Below, one piece after another: positions 44,835-55,778 of a stretch of DNA of 64,000 nucleotides (within the stretch, counting starts at the first letter, position 1; each line of letters opens with the position of its first letter). Made by a program: the position numbers and the translations under genes. Source of the DNA: Nephrocerus scutellatus. Taxonomy: Eukaryota; Arthropoda; Insecta; Diptera; Pipunculidae. The notes below the pieces were generated by a model. The model was not told the origin of the DNA and made no database searches. It saw only the letters and a list, made by a program, of their open reading frames with translations. The stretch covers positions 75,502,816 to 75,566,815 of the forward strand of contig OX352764.1 of NCBI GenBank assembly GCA_947095585.1, in the 5' to 3' direction.

Positions 44835-46080
44835 GCAGGAACGTAAGGCATTTCCAATCGAAAACGCGGAATATTTCCATCTATGAAGGACTGATGTTAC
44901 ACCATATTGGACACACATACGTCAAAATTGGTCTTACGCACTACCTTTTTTGCTGGGTTTTTAAAACCATCTGCACGAGTATCTGCAAGTTTTTCCAATT
45001 GCTTATATGCAGCACAGGAACAATCGTTATTTCCACGTCTTAGAGGGGTGCGAAACAGAGTAACTTTGCACTTTAAATAACCCCGAAACTCATTGAATTT
45101 TCTTAGCAAATTTCTTTGAATTTCCTCGACTCTCGTCGTTGTCTCGTGTACGTATAGCATAATGTCGTTAGCATAAGCGAACAACGCATCCATATTCTTC
45201 AGCATATAATATAATAATAAACAGAAGTGGTGCGTAACTGCGCTCTCCGGAAGACAACCCTAACAGTCGTGTTTTTATTATCTGTTACGCCAAATTTCTT
45301 TCCGTATATCAAAGATATAATAATTTTTCACACGACCATAGACGAAAGTGACTGTTTCATACGCTATGTCTTACCCTCGAAAGTAGGCGTTATCCACACT
45401 AGTGTGTTACTCCACTTTCCTAGCTCGTTATGAAATATACTATAACTAAATTATGTGGAAACCCATACCTTTTAATTTTATAAATCAGCGCGTCGTTCAA
45501 CACCGTGTCAAATGCTTTTTCGAGATCCATTAGACAGGCAGCCGTAGTACTCTTATCAGGCAGATGCCAGTTGACATTTGAAAACAATTTGGTCACAGCG
45601 TGTACTGTCGAGTGGTTTTGTTTGAACCCAAATATGTTCCGCGGTATGCTCTCTTTTTTGTCGCACACGTTCAAAATGGGCTTGCTAACTAAAACTTTCC
45701 CGATATTGGCAAGAGATTATTTTGTCGGGTCAGAAGGATCTTTACGTTTTTTTATAATTGGAAAAACTGTCGATGTTTTCCAACACCTCTGGAAATAGTG
45801 ATTATTGAGCAACTTATTGAAAATGACGAGGTATTGCCGTATGATATCAAGCGGAAGATGTTTTTACACGATGTTGGGAAGATTATCTATAGCTGTCGAG
45901 GATTTGGTGTTCAGTTTCTTGAAAAGTGAGTTCATTCATTGTCGAAAAGTAGTACTTTTTTTTTCCTCTTGTGTTAGTTAGTCCGCTTTCATGTCATCTG
46001 GAAAGCGTACAAGAGCTTCCGAGTAATTGTGCAGAATACGCGTAATTTCTTGTTCACCATATTTGTAGGACTACTTGAGA
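44835..46080 (-). pseudogene. LINE family D RT remnant, copy 1
   Basis: Minus strand, from high to low coordinates: a region shared with 63.1-63.3 kb (CATTTTCGACAATGAATGAA type), then IFGFKQNHSTVHAVTKLFSN and CLMDLEKAFDTVLNDALIYK (RT motif A, 45610-45500), then LKNMDALFAYANDIMLYVHE (45205-45150, where YADD is YAND). The element is interrupted at 45325-45447 by a short copy of element G. Frames are broken. Copy 2 lies at 58.26-63.33 kb. Confidence 0.8.
45325..45447 (+). mobile_element. Element G, deleted copy inside LINE family D
   Basis: TTTCACACGACCATAGACGA ... CACTTTCCTAGCTCGTTATG, about 122 bp. The other family D copy (62150-62170) runs straight through this point (TATTAATAATTTGAACAAAA), which shows this is an insertion. 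Confidence 0.7.
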
Positions 46081-46209
46081 AGTCTCCTATTTGGTGCACA
46101 GTTTCAAAAGGCGATCCAATAAGATTGCACACACACACAAATGCACTTTATGTCAATTACACACTTAATATAACCTACATACGCCTTTTTGTTAACTTAG
46201 CACTTTAAA

Positions 46210-46370
46210 CCTAGACATGTGTATCACCGATGACAACACATTCTGTTGAAATTTGGAAGGTATCGGGCTGCAAGGCCGAGGGGCTCTCACATACATTTTT
46301 TTTTAAATTAGCCAGATTTAATACAAATTGTATACATATGTGTATGACATGCGAGTAATTAAAGTGGGAT
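46210..46370. repeat. Repeat E fragment
   Basis: GTGTATCACCGATGACAACA, TATCGGGCTGCAAGGCCGAG and TACATATGTGTATGACAT fit the repeat E unit in diverged form. Confidence 0.65.
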
Positions 46371-46494
46371 TTATTAGTTTTAGTTCGTGCAAAGTTAATA
46401 AGTAGTCATAGAAATGAACCATACATAATTGAATGAAAATTATTTTGAGAACTGCTCAATACTAGGCCACCAAGAATAAAACGAGGACCATAAC

Positions 46495-48480
46495 ACAAAC
46501 ATTTACCTTACCCCCGCGGAAGCCTACAGACGCTCAAACAACAGTTTAACTACAGAAGGAATTCGATGGGCAGTAAATTCTATCGGCCCATACAAATCCA
46601 CATGAGGAGACGGAATATACCCAATACTCCTACAACGTGGCTTTTACCTAATAGAATCTCTACTCGTAAGACTCTACAAAGCCAGATATAGCCTAGAATA
46701 TGTACCAAGGTGCTGGAGAGGCGTACGAGTGATTTTCTTACGAAAGGCAGGGAAGAAATCCCCCGAGGATACGAGGTCTTATAGGCCTATTAGCCTTACA
46801 TCATTTATTCGCGAAGCTATGGAAAATTTTTTAGATCACTACAAAAGATCTAAAATACTCCAATCAAATACACTTAACCCCAGCCAACACGCATATCACA
46901 TTGGAAAATCAACAGAAACAGCAATTCATGAGCTGACAACCGAAATCGAAGACACACTCCGAAGTAAAGAGATGTAACTATGCGCCTTCATCGACATCCA
47001 AGGCGCTTTCGACAAAGCTTACTTTGAAGTAATTCAAACACAAACTAGAACCAGAAGAATAGACTCCTCTATCATAGGATGGGCCATATGCTTGCTAAGA
47101 GGTAGGAAAATTCGGGGCTCGCTTGGTGACGAAACCATCACAATAGCGGCAACAAGAGGTTGCCGACAAGGAGGCGTTCTGTCACCGCTCTTTTGGTGAT
47201 GGATCAGTTGCTCGGCAGGCTTAAGAGTAATCTTATCACAAACATTGGCTATGCGAATGATCTAGTCCTAATGGTCCGAGATAAATTCGAAAGCACGATA
47301 ACAGAGCGCATGCAGTTCGCTCTCAAAATAGTAAACGAATGGTGCCGGGAGGTAGACCTAAGTGTCTACCCAGACATAATAGTATGCACCGTTTTCACAA
47401 AGAGAAAGAGAATAACTCTTCCCGCCCTAAGTTGCCAAGACAAAATACTCCAAATAATGCCGGAATCCAAATACCTGGGGGTCATGTTTGACCAAAAACT
47501 AACATGGAACTCCCATATATCATCACACAGGCTTTCATATGCAGCCCTGATATGGTGGCCGAAAACAGAGCAGTGGAAGACACGCTCGAAACTCAGTAAA
47601 ATTCAAAGAATAATATGTCTTAGTGCAACAGGTGCTATCAAGACTTGCCCAACAGCAGCACTAGAAAAACTACTTGGTGCAACAGCCATAAATATCATAA
47701 ATACACAGACGGATCTAAAACAAACTCAGGAACAGGGGCAGGAGTATTCGGGACCAGAATTACATTACGAATACCCCTAGGAAAATCGCCAACCGTTTTC
47801 CAGGCGGAAACAATAGCATTAGAAGCCTACACATTAGAATGCATTAAGAGAAAATATAGAAGAACCGAGATCTATATGATCTCCGACAGCCAGGCCGCTC
47901 TCCAATCGCTTAAAGGCTCAGTTTTCAATTCAAGAACAACGTGGAGCTGCTTCTGCCACCCAAACGAACTGGTCAAACGAACAAGGTCATCCTGATGTGG
48001 TCTTCAGGCCATTCAGATATTAAAGGGTACGACGCAGCAGACCTCTGCGAAAGAGGAGGCGCGGAAGAGACCTTCACTGGTCCCGTGTCAAGCATTGCCT
48101 ACAGCAAGAGTCACCTCAAAAACACGATAAAAGATTAGGTAAATAATGCTATCGAGGCTGATTGGGAATCATCAACTACAATGAAACAAACCAAAAAGCT
48201 TCTCAAATACAACATTAAATACACAAACAAAGCAATCAAGTTGAACCGATATACACTCAGATCCCTTGTCTGGTACATGACGGGACATGGCCCATTAAAT
48301 GGACAAAGATTGACAAAAATGTGGAAATCCCAAACAGATCGACCTATCGACCTGGCAGATATATTGGCATTCATAAAAGGACTAAGCCATCACTTAATGT
48401 TGTAGACATCTGGGAGTCACTATCGACCTTAAGGTCGCAATGCACAAGGCTTACCAGCCCAACCACAATAATACCTAATA
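46495..48480 (+). pseudogene. Second RT/RNase H LINE (Loa-like), decayed
   Basis: Starts inside the RT: EGIRWAVNSIGPYKST (46558), RSYRPISLTSFIREAMENFL (46775), CAFIDIQGAFDKAYFEVIQT (motif A, 46980), GCRQGGVLSPLFW (47160), IGYANDLVLMVRDKF (47245; YADD changed to YAND), ESKYLGVMFDQKLTWNSHIS (47463). An internal deletion then jumps to LSYAALIWWPKTEQWK. RNase H follows: YTDGSKTNSGTGAGVF (47700), FQAETIALEAY, MISDSQAALQSLKG, then WSSGHSDIKGYDAADLC, and the tail DILAFIKGL. It resembles the 26-31 kb element in order and motifs but is more diverged. At least four frameshifts or stops. Confidence 0.85.
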
Positions 48481-48790
48481 ATAATTCTGAGAAAAAAAGT
48501 ATCTTTGTTTTATTATTCACTTAAAACGAAACGAAACGAAACGTATTTGCAACCTACGAATAGCGACCCAATAGCCTAAATTAGGCAAAATGGTATGGAC
48601 GATCCTCTTTTAAAGAATCATTTGTAAACGGTAAGTTAGAGGTTCAAATCAGATCTAAGAAACCACGCATTAATCATAGTTTAGGATTTAAATAACCATT
48701 GACATGAACGAGAAGAGGATTACAGTTCCATAAATGGTAGTCATCAAAAAAGCCATGAATATAGTTTTGACGGACGCATTTTCTAAAACA

Positions 48791-49260
48791 ACTGGCTGAA
48801 GTGCCCGACGTTGCTCGTGGCTTCATTTTCCAACCATCGCACAATCGTCCCCATCGGGGACCACCACCTCTCCACGCCCTCCATGCTTTCTCCCTAATCT
48901 GCACCACTCCAATTCACTTCATCACGTCCATATATATCCATAGCATTCCCCACCCATGTTTAACCACTCACCCACTCCGCAGGGACCGCCAGTCGCCACC
49001 CTAACGATTTCGTTCCCTTTCGAACACCCACCACACCGGTTACCATCCATCACACCCATCAATACCCGTAGCTCCCAAGACTTAGCCCCATCGCCCATTT
49101 CCTCCCCACCTACGCACTCCCTAACGATAATCAACATCCCCTGCTATCAAAAGCCCCCGTCATTAACACCCCACCACCACACAACAAAAAAAAACCCACT
49201 AACGATAAATTATTTTTATTTTCATTTAATCAATTTTCTTATGCCCATGGTTTAACTACA
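48791..49260 (-). mobile_element. Non-autonomous Helitron, copy with covariant hairpin
   Basis: On the minus strand it ends TTCAGCCAGT (a variant of CTAGT) at 48791. The hairpin GCC(A)CGA-GCAACG-TCGGGC lies 10 bases inside. The plus strand is C-rich (CATCGGGGACCACCACCTCT and similar). The closest relative is 62487-63055, which has the same 3' layout. The 5' end is uncertain. Confidence 0.6.
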
Positions 49261-49966
49261 TGCAACAATTCTACTCATATGTCAACAAAGAAATCGACCA
49301 ACAAATAAAAAATTAAGAATGCAGCGACACCCTTCAGAAGTCATCATAATTATAAACATTTCAATTTTTCAATAATCATAGCAAACGTACATCCATTCTA
49401 ATATGAATAAATATCAGTAAATGTAGTTTTTCGTAAATATATTGACTCCACCGCCACTTAGCGGGTCCAAATAATCATTTCATTTATCAGAAAACTTATT
49501 TATTTACTTTATATAATTTATTTTGTGAATTTGAGCCAAATCATATCATATCGACACAATTCCACTGGCACAATTCCACCTGACACAATTCGACTGGGGA
49601 ACAATTTAACTTGCATTATTACTTTTATAGTTACACGGAAACGCAAATACACAAATTAATATTTTACTTGCGTTTTAATTGTACATTATCGTTTATCGTT
49701 GCTTATGTTTTTTAAAATATTTTGCAATTTTTATATTAAATTCGTACCTATTCTTTAATTTGGAAACTTTTTAAAGTGAAACTATTTTACGGAGGGGGCA
49801 ACAATTTTCACAGCGTTACACTGTTGTACACATTGCTCTGTTGTACACTTTTGTTACACTGTTATTACTTTTGTTAATTTTATGCTTCGTTTTTAATAGT
49901 TATATTTTATATGTATATAACTACAAATATAACTATATATATATAAATACATATATTGCTACGGCC

Positions 49967-50355
49967 ACAACTCCTATGGAAATTCTGGAATCTGGCCAAT
50001 ATGGTCTGGAGTTTTGGGAACCAAGCCATTTCTCAAGCTATTCGTATGAATCTCGAAATGTAGGACTCATATTTGATTTGATTTGTTACTATAGAAATTC
50101 TAGGATCTGGCCAATATGGTCTGGAGTTTTGGGAACCAAGCCATTTCTCAAGCTATTCGTATGAATCTCGAAATGTAGGAGTTTTGGGAACCAAGCCATT
50201 TGGAGTTTTAAAAACTAAGCCATTTCTCAAGCGATTCGTATGAAACTCTGAATATAGTACTAAGGTCCTATTATAAAACTTGGTCCTATGGAAATTCTGT
50301 TCTGGGATCTGGCCAATAGTGTCTTGAATTTTTTGGAACTTAGCCATTTCTCATC
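49967..50355 (+). repeat. Minisatellite inside the foldback-like element
   Basis: TGGCCAATATGGTCTGGAGT starts units at 49993 and 50109, with a degenerate start at 50313 (TGGCCAATAGTGTCTTGAAT). Each is followed by CCATTTCTCAAGC(T/G)ATTCG. The first period is 116 bp; the second unit has an extra partial repeat. Confidence 0.85.
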
Positions 50356-50520
50356 GTCATCTCATCTCATCTTTAATCGTTTTCCCTTGGCAGTAGATAA
50401 ATTTAAATATAAAAAAAAATCGGCTACAGCGTCAAAAAAGGTTCACTTCAACCGCGCGTAAAAGTTTTCTTTTCGTATTTAGTTTAACTTTTCTCATCAT
50501 TAAACGAATTCAACTTTCAT

Positions 50521-50614
50521 AATTTAACTTTTTGATAATCAAAGGCATTTAGGGCGGTAAATCAGGCGCGTGGTTTACTACCCTAAATGCGTTTAATTAT
50601 CAAAAAGTTAAATT
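50521..50614. repeat. ~41-bp inverted repeat with GC-rich loop
   Basis: Left arm AATTTAACTTTTTGATAATC...AGGGCGGTAAA, spacer TCAGGCGCGTGG, right arm TTTACTACCCTAAATGCG...AAAGTTAAATT. Near-perfect stem with small bulges. It abuts the right iteron array. Confidence 0.9.
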
Positions 50615-50846
50615 GTGCCAAGTGGAATTTGCCCAGTGGAATTGTGCCAAGTGGAATTATGACAGTGGAATTGTGTCCAGTTGAATTGTATCTAGTGGAA
50701 TTGTGCTAGTGGAATAGGCCTATAATCGAAAAATTTAAATCTATTATTGACTAGCAGACCCGACAGACGTTGTCCTGTCCCATTTTTGAATGTGTTTGTT
50801 ATCGTGTTGTGTGTTTGTGAAAAGGCTATTTGAAATGTTAATTATA

Positions 50847-50961
50847 ACGGGTGTTTTTTTAGGAGGTTTGTTTTTCCGATAGATGTCGTTTTATTTTATG
50901 ACAGTTGTTTTGACAGCTCAAAGTGGCATTTCTACTCAGTATTGTTTGGCAAATCATTATG

Positions 50962-50994
<33 letters not shown>

Positions 50995-51251
50995 ACATTT
51001 GTGAAAAATAGTCGTGGTAGCCATATGCCAGAAATTGTGTTTAAATGTTAAATGCCAAAAAATTATCTACCAAATAAAAAAAATTTTGGTCATTTCATAA
51101 TTTTATATGTGTTTTATTCAAAAAAAAAATCGGCAACCTCTTAAAAAAACACGTTATATCTAACGGGTGTTTTTTTTTGAGCTGTCAAAACAACTGTCAT
51201 AAAATAAAACGACATCTATCGGAAAAACAAACCTCCCAAAAAAACACCCTT
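50847..51251. mobile_element. Dimeric mariner-type MITE, copy 2 (interior inverted relative to copy 1)
   Basis: TA duplicates at 50845-50846 and 51252-51253. The outer tips (ACGGGTGTTTTTTTAGGAGG left, CTCCCAAAAAAACACCCTT right) are in the same orientation as at 21.4 kb. The inner segment (GACATTTGTGAAAAATAGTC to CCTCTTAAAAAAACACG) runs opposite to copy 1, and the deleted partner now lies on the right. Inserted in the Helitron 3' region. Confidence 0.85.
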
Positions 51252-51432
51252 TATTATTAATTTTTTTAAATTTTTTTTTATGGCCCGGACAGACTTCGTT
51301 CTGTCAAAAGTTAATAGTAAAAATTAAATAAATATAACGTATTTCCGAGTGATCACGTTATTTATGTCTCAACAATAAACGACGATTACTTACAAAAATA
51401 TGTTTTCTATTTCTTTATAAAGTTGATGATAT

Positions 51433-53499
51433 TCATTCTAATGCTTTATGGTATACAATATTTTTTGTTTGGTTACTTGGCGCGTAAACAAATAAATCTG
51501 ACGGTTTTCCAATGCGGGAGCAGGCAACATACAACTGTCTCCATGAGAGAAGCATGGGTTTTCAAGATTAACTCCGCAAATACTTAAAGACTAACCCTGT
51601 GCTTTATTTATGGTCATTGCGAAAGCAAGCCGGACTGGAAATTAAAATTCGTTTAAATTCAAGTGGTACGTCAGTTGGAAACATTGGGATGCGGGGTATC
51701 AAAACTTCTTCTCCCTTATATTTTCCTTTTAGAATTGTTGCTTCGATTATATTGTTAAGTAAATTTTTCACTGATAGCCTTATGCCGTTACAAAGATGCG
51801 GTGGGTTAATATTTCGTAACATTATGACTACCGATCCTACTTTCCATTGAATATTATGGGGTGGCAATCCTGGCAAATCCAATGAGTTTAAAAATTCTGG
51901 TGGATAGTTGACGATATCATCTTGATTAATTGCGCAATCTACTGATTTGTATGTCTTTAATTCACCTGCAATTTCATTTTGAATGTTGAAGTTTATTTCA
52001 TTTACATCCGTGTTTTTGGCAGCTAATATAGCACGTTCGCTCAACCAAAAATGATCCTTGTAATTTTGAGCGACGTTTGGGAACACCTTTTTTATGAGCT
52101 CGGTTGTTCTTTAAGTATACTGACAAAAATCGACAGAAAATGTAATGCAGCCAGTTGTATCATCAACAGGTATTTTGCCATTACCAAGGTCAATGAGTTG
52201 TTTAGAAAATATTTCTCCAGATCGATCATTTTGCAATTCTACACGCATATTCTTGCTTAAATTTAGTATCTTGACGTATTTCCACAAAATGGAGGACTTT
52301 AAACATGCATTGATTTCATCCGGTGGCGTTGTCCGTGGAATCACTGGTAATGTTTGACGGAAATCTCCTGCTAATGAAATCATCGCTCCACCAAATCGGT
52401 ATGGATTGTTTCGCAGATCTTTCATAGTTCTGTCTAACGCCTCCAAAGACTTTTTATGTGCCATCATCCCATACTATCAACTTACATTGCTGCAAAACCT
52501 TTGTCATTGCTGAGTTCTTCGAAATGTTGCAGGTCGGAGTTTCATTGCTTTGAATTTTAAATGGTAATTTTAGCGCAGAATGGGCTGTTCGACCTCCTTC
52601 CAATAATGTGGCTGCAATACCAGATGAAGCAAGTGCGAGTGCAATTTCATTTTGTGAGCGAATTGTTGCTAAAATCAATGAAATCAAAAAAGTCTTTCCT
52701 GTACTACCTGGATCGTCCAAAAAGTAAATTCCTCCAGTTTCACCATTTACAACTTGCATAAGTGAATTAAAGACATGTTTTTGTTGTTGGTTCAACAGCG
52801 TATCATTTAAACTAACTGATTTCCTTAAAGCATCGAGATCATACAGTTTTTCAAGTTGCAAATCTTGATTTAAAGCGTCGTGCATTTGGCGATTCGGCCT
52901 AACTGACATAATACTTTGTTTGACATCATCAAGCACATGTCTTCAATTATTATCAATGCCTCGTTGTAAATTTCTTCTGTGTATTGTAAATGTATATTCC
53001 TTGTTCTAGTGCGCTTTTGATGCAAAATATCGTCACACATATCATCTTCGTATTTGATCCATAAATCAATTGGTTTTGACGGGAAGCATGTCGATATAAT
53101 TATAGAAAATAATGTTCGTATTTGCTGAGGTTTTGAACAAGGTACAGCATCATTTAAGGTTTGATCCCTATGGGAATCATTTTCCATTTGCGCAACACAA
53201 TCCATTTATTTCATTTTTATATTTCAATGCCTTACAATATGGGCAAATTAAGTTCATAGATCCAATAGCAACGCATTCGTAAGAACTGTAGTCAATTAAA
53301 ACATTGTAACTGAAAGCCGCTCTTGAAACATTAAAAGCAGTTCGAAGACGACGCGTGTGCAGTAACCTATTCATTTCAATTCCATTTCGATCTTCACTTT
53401 GTCCTGTATTCCGATTAGATTGAAAATTAGCTTGGTTTGTAGCATTTCGTAGAGTAGAGTTCTTCGACCCAAATTACTGCGCCCACGTTTTGGCGGCAT
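51433..53499 (-). pseudogene. PIF1-like Helitron helicase, frameshifted and lacking Rep
   Basis: Starts MPPKRGRSNLGRRT at 53499, a typical insect Helitron N terminus, then LHTRRLRTAFNVSRAAF (53360) and LICPYCKALKYKNEINGLCC (53240). The text then jumps to IRTLFSIIISTCFPSKPIDL (53110) and YNEALIIIEDMCLMMSNKVL (52970), so the long Rep nuclease section is deleted. Helicase motifs: DDPGSTGKTFLISLILATI (Walker A, 52720), CKLIVWDD (Walker B, 52475), SLAGDFRQTLPVIPR (52380), ERAILAAKNTDVNEIN (52030), LCNGIRLSVKNLLNNIIEAT (51790), then FAMTINKAQG and CFSHGQLYVACSRIG (51610-51510). At least five frame breaks plus one stop. Dead copy. Confidence 0.9.
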
Positions 53500-53889
53500 G
53501 TGTCTAAATGTAGTCACACGGAACACACAATAAAAAAAAATCAAGAACCGCCACGCACAGAAGAATTAATTATTACTATAATATTGATTTCTATTTTTGT
53601 TTTACATGATATTATGATTGGCCAAAATTTTATTAAGTGACAGTGGTCAGTACTTACTTTTGCCTAAACGATACAATCCTCTTAGCACTTTTATTTAATG
53701 GGCTTTTGTTAATAATTAAGCCAACATCTCTTCGGTTGATCAAACTGATTTATTTTTTTTTAATTAAAAACATTCCGTGGAACTTAAGGAACATACCAAA
53801 AAAAAATTAGCTGAATTGGTCGAGCCGTTCTCGAGTTATGCTTGGCGCTTAGCAACATTCATTTTACTCCAATTATGAAATTTATTGAA

Positions 53890-55600
53890 AACAAATTACT
53901 GCGTAAAAATTACAATAATAAAAAATAAAAGTTTTGTCAATCACCGAGTAAGTAAATTATTACGTTCGTTCCTAATCGCGTTCACTTACACATCATTCTG
54001 TTTATTGTGTCTGCAGCTGACGCACTCTTCAACGTTTCGCGACCTCATGTCTCTCATCACATGTCGGCTATTGTCATCCTTCTTTAAAATGAAAAATTTT
54101 AATTATTATCTTAAGCGAGCATTAACAGTTTAAGATAAACAAATCACAACGTGCGATACTGATACTGATCTCTTAACCAAAACAACGGATTGCCTTAACA
54201 TGCAAAACTGTAAAAAATACACATCTTTGAAACTTAATATCAATAAAATATTATTTTCAACAAAGAACAAAAAAAACCTGCGTTATTATAGATATTGAAA
54301 GTCTTTTTCCGTGTTCCTTTTCTTTACGTGATTTAACCTATAGAGCCATTTCTGCAATTTGCCTAAGGAATGAATACATAATTTTTCGTCTTCTCAAGTA
54401 ACTTCAGTCTCAGGGAAGTTGCGCTAGACTGCGCCATTATTATAATATTTTCGAAAGCCGATTAACTGTCATGCAATATTTAAAGAAAAGTAAAAAAACT
54501 ATTTAATTTCTCGTAAGAAACAGAAGAAAATTCTTCGCTGTTGGCCTGTTCGTCCTTCATGAAGAAATCCATGCCTTCTTACCTAGTTGCTTTGGGAAAT
54601 TTATTGTTTCTTTTCACATTAGGATATTTCTTTTGTCGAATTGGTTTAGCGATTTGTAGCCAAACGGTGTGTTTTTGCTAGAAGAGATGAGTTTTATAAA
54701 CCCATTTTCAACTAGCCACTTTTGCCAATTCAAAGGATTGAAGAAATCCTTGAACATTTTGCATATAGTACATGTGTACGTACAAACAGATCTGAATATC
54801 CAATTTTCTCTGTCTGTTTTTCCATCCTAAGGATGCGGGCGTGCATTGCGTTGCATTCTATGTTTCTTTCGGTTGGTTGCCGTTGAAAACTGGAATACTG
54901 ACTACAGAGAATGTGCTATAATTCCTTTTTTTTTGGGCATTGGCAGTATTCCAGAGTTATAATGATATCATCCATAATTCATATCCGTTTTAGATTTTCG
55001 GCAGTTTTGCGGTTCTTTTCGTTTGAACATGGAGAACAAATGAAACGAAATCAGAAAGGAAGAAACGATCTGCTTTTTTGCACTGCGGAATGGATATGAA
55101 TTTCTTATCGACGTGGAAAATATGTTATGAGCTAATAAGAAATACATTGTGTGTGTGTGTGTTTGTGACGAATATGACCGCAAACGATTTGCAGCGTTTA
55201 ATCGTTGCAGGATTTGTTAATATTTGATATTCATAATTCTGTGGTCGAGTTGGTTTTCTCTGTGTGTCCCAATGGTTTGACTTATCTGAAAATTTTAAAA
55301 GATGAAAATTTTTAAACTTAAATTTTACTGAAGATTATGCTTACGGCGTATTTGTAATTTAGATTTGCGCTATAATATAATTCTAATTCTAACACTGAAT
55401 GGAATGCAAACTCAGATAAATTACTATTATGTTACACTTGGTCGTACTGTATGCATAAATTTTAACTCAAAATGCGTAATGTTATGTTTTGCAAAGTAAA
55501 CAGTCTCGCATTTAATTTCATGTTTTTCATCTTTTAGTTGTCGTGTTGTCAAATAAATTTGTATAGAAAAAAACTCAGTTCTAGCTTTTAACAAGCACAC
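53890..55600. other. Unassigned DNA
   Basis: No element recognised. A short (GT)n run at about 55148-55163. Open frames at 53885-54133 and 54911-55099 show no motifs. Confidence 0.45.
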
Positions 55601-55606
55601 TCAATA

Positions 55607-55722
55607 TAAAACGAAAGCCAAAACTAAAGCGAAGCCTAAAGCGAAGCCCAAAGCGAAGCCCAAAGCGAAAACTAATACGAAAGCCAAAGCCAAAACCAAA
55701 ATTAAAACCGAAACCAAAACCC
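55607..55722 (+). repeat. 12-bp repeat coding Lys-Ala/Lys-Pro in one frame
   Basis: AAAGCGAAGCCC and variants are repeated (GCGAAGCC(T/C)AAAGCGAAGC). One frame is open from about 55555 to a TAG near 55740 and reads KAKPKAKPKAKPKAK, a histone H1-tail-like composition, but has no start codon. Most likely a simple repeat. Confidence 0.8.
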
Positions 55723-55778
55723 ATATTGATGACTTTATTTGATTACATTCTCTATACTCGCATTAACTTTTTTTCGAC

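Larger units (their letters stand above)
49553..50727. mobile_element. Foldback-like element with inverted iteron ends
   Basis: The left end has CACAATTCCACTGGCACAAT and CCACCTGACACAATTCGACT. The right end (50614-50725) has about six inverted units such as GTGGAATTGTGCCAAGTGGA. So short 15-19-bp iterons form opposing terminal arrays around about 1 kb. A 41-bp inverted repeat (50521-50614) and a minisatellite (49967-50355) lie inside. No transposase. Resembles foldback elements in architecture; the superfamily is unknown. Confidence 0.6.
50750..53885 (-). mobile_element. Helitron with broken helicase gene
   Basis: The minus-strand 3' end CTGCTAGT is at 50750 with the hairpin GACAGGACAACGTCTGTC just inside. 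The same 3' hairpin ends the 57202 element. The helicase gene occupies 53499-51433. Leader-like text near 53805-53870 (GAATTGGTCGAGCCGTTCTC, GAGTTATGCTTGGCGCTTAG) marks the 5' side. A dimeric MITE interrupts the 3' region (50847-51251). The 5' end is approximate. It is not autonomous because the Rep nuclease part is gone. Confidence 0.75.

Noticed and set aside
48801..49255. Proline/threonine/histidine-rich coding frames
   Set aside because: They are translations of the C-rich strand of a non-autonomous Helitron, with overlapping frames on both strands.
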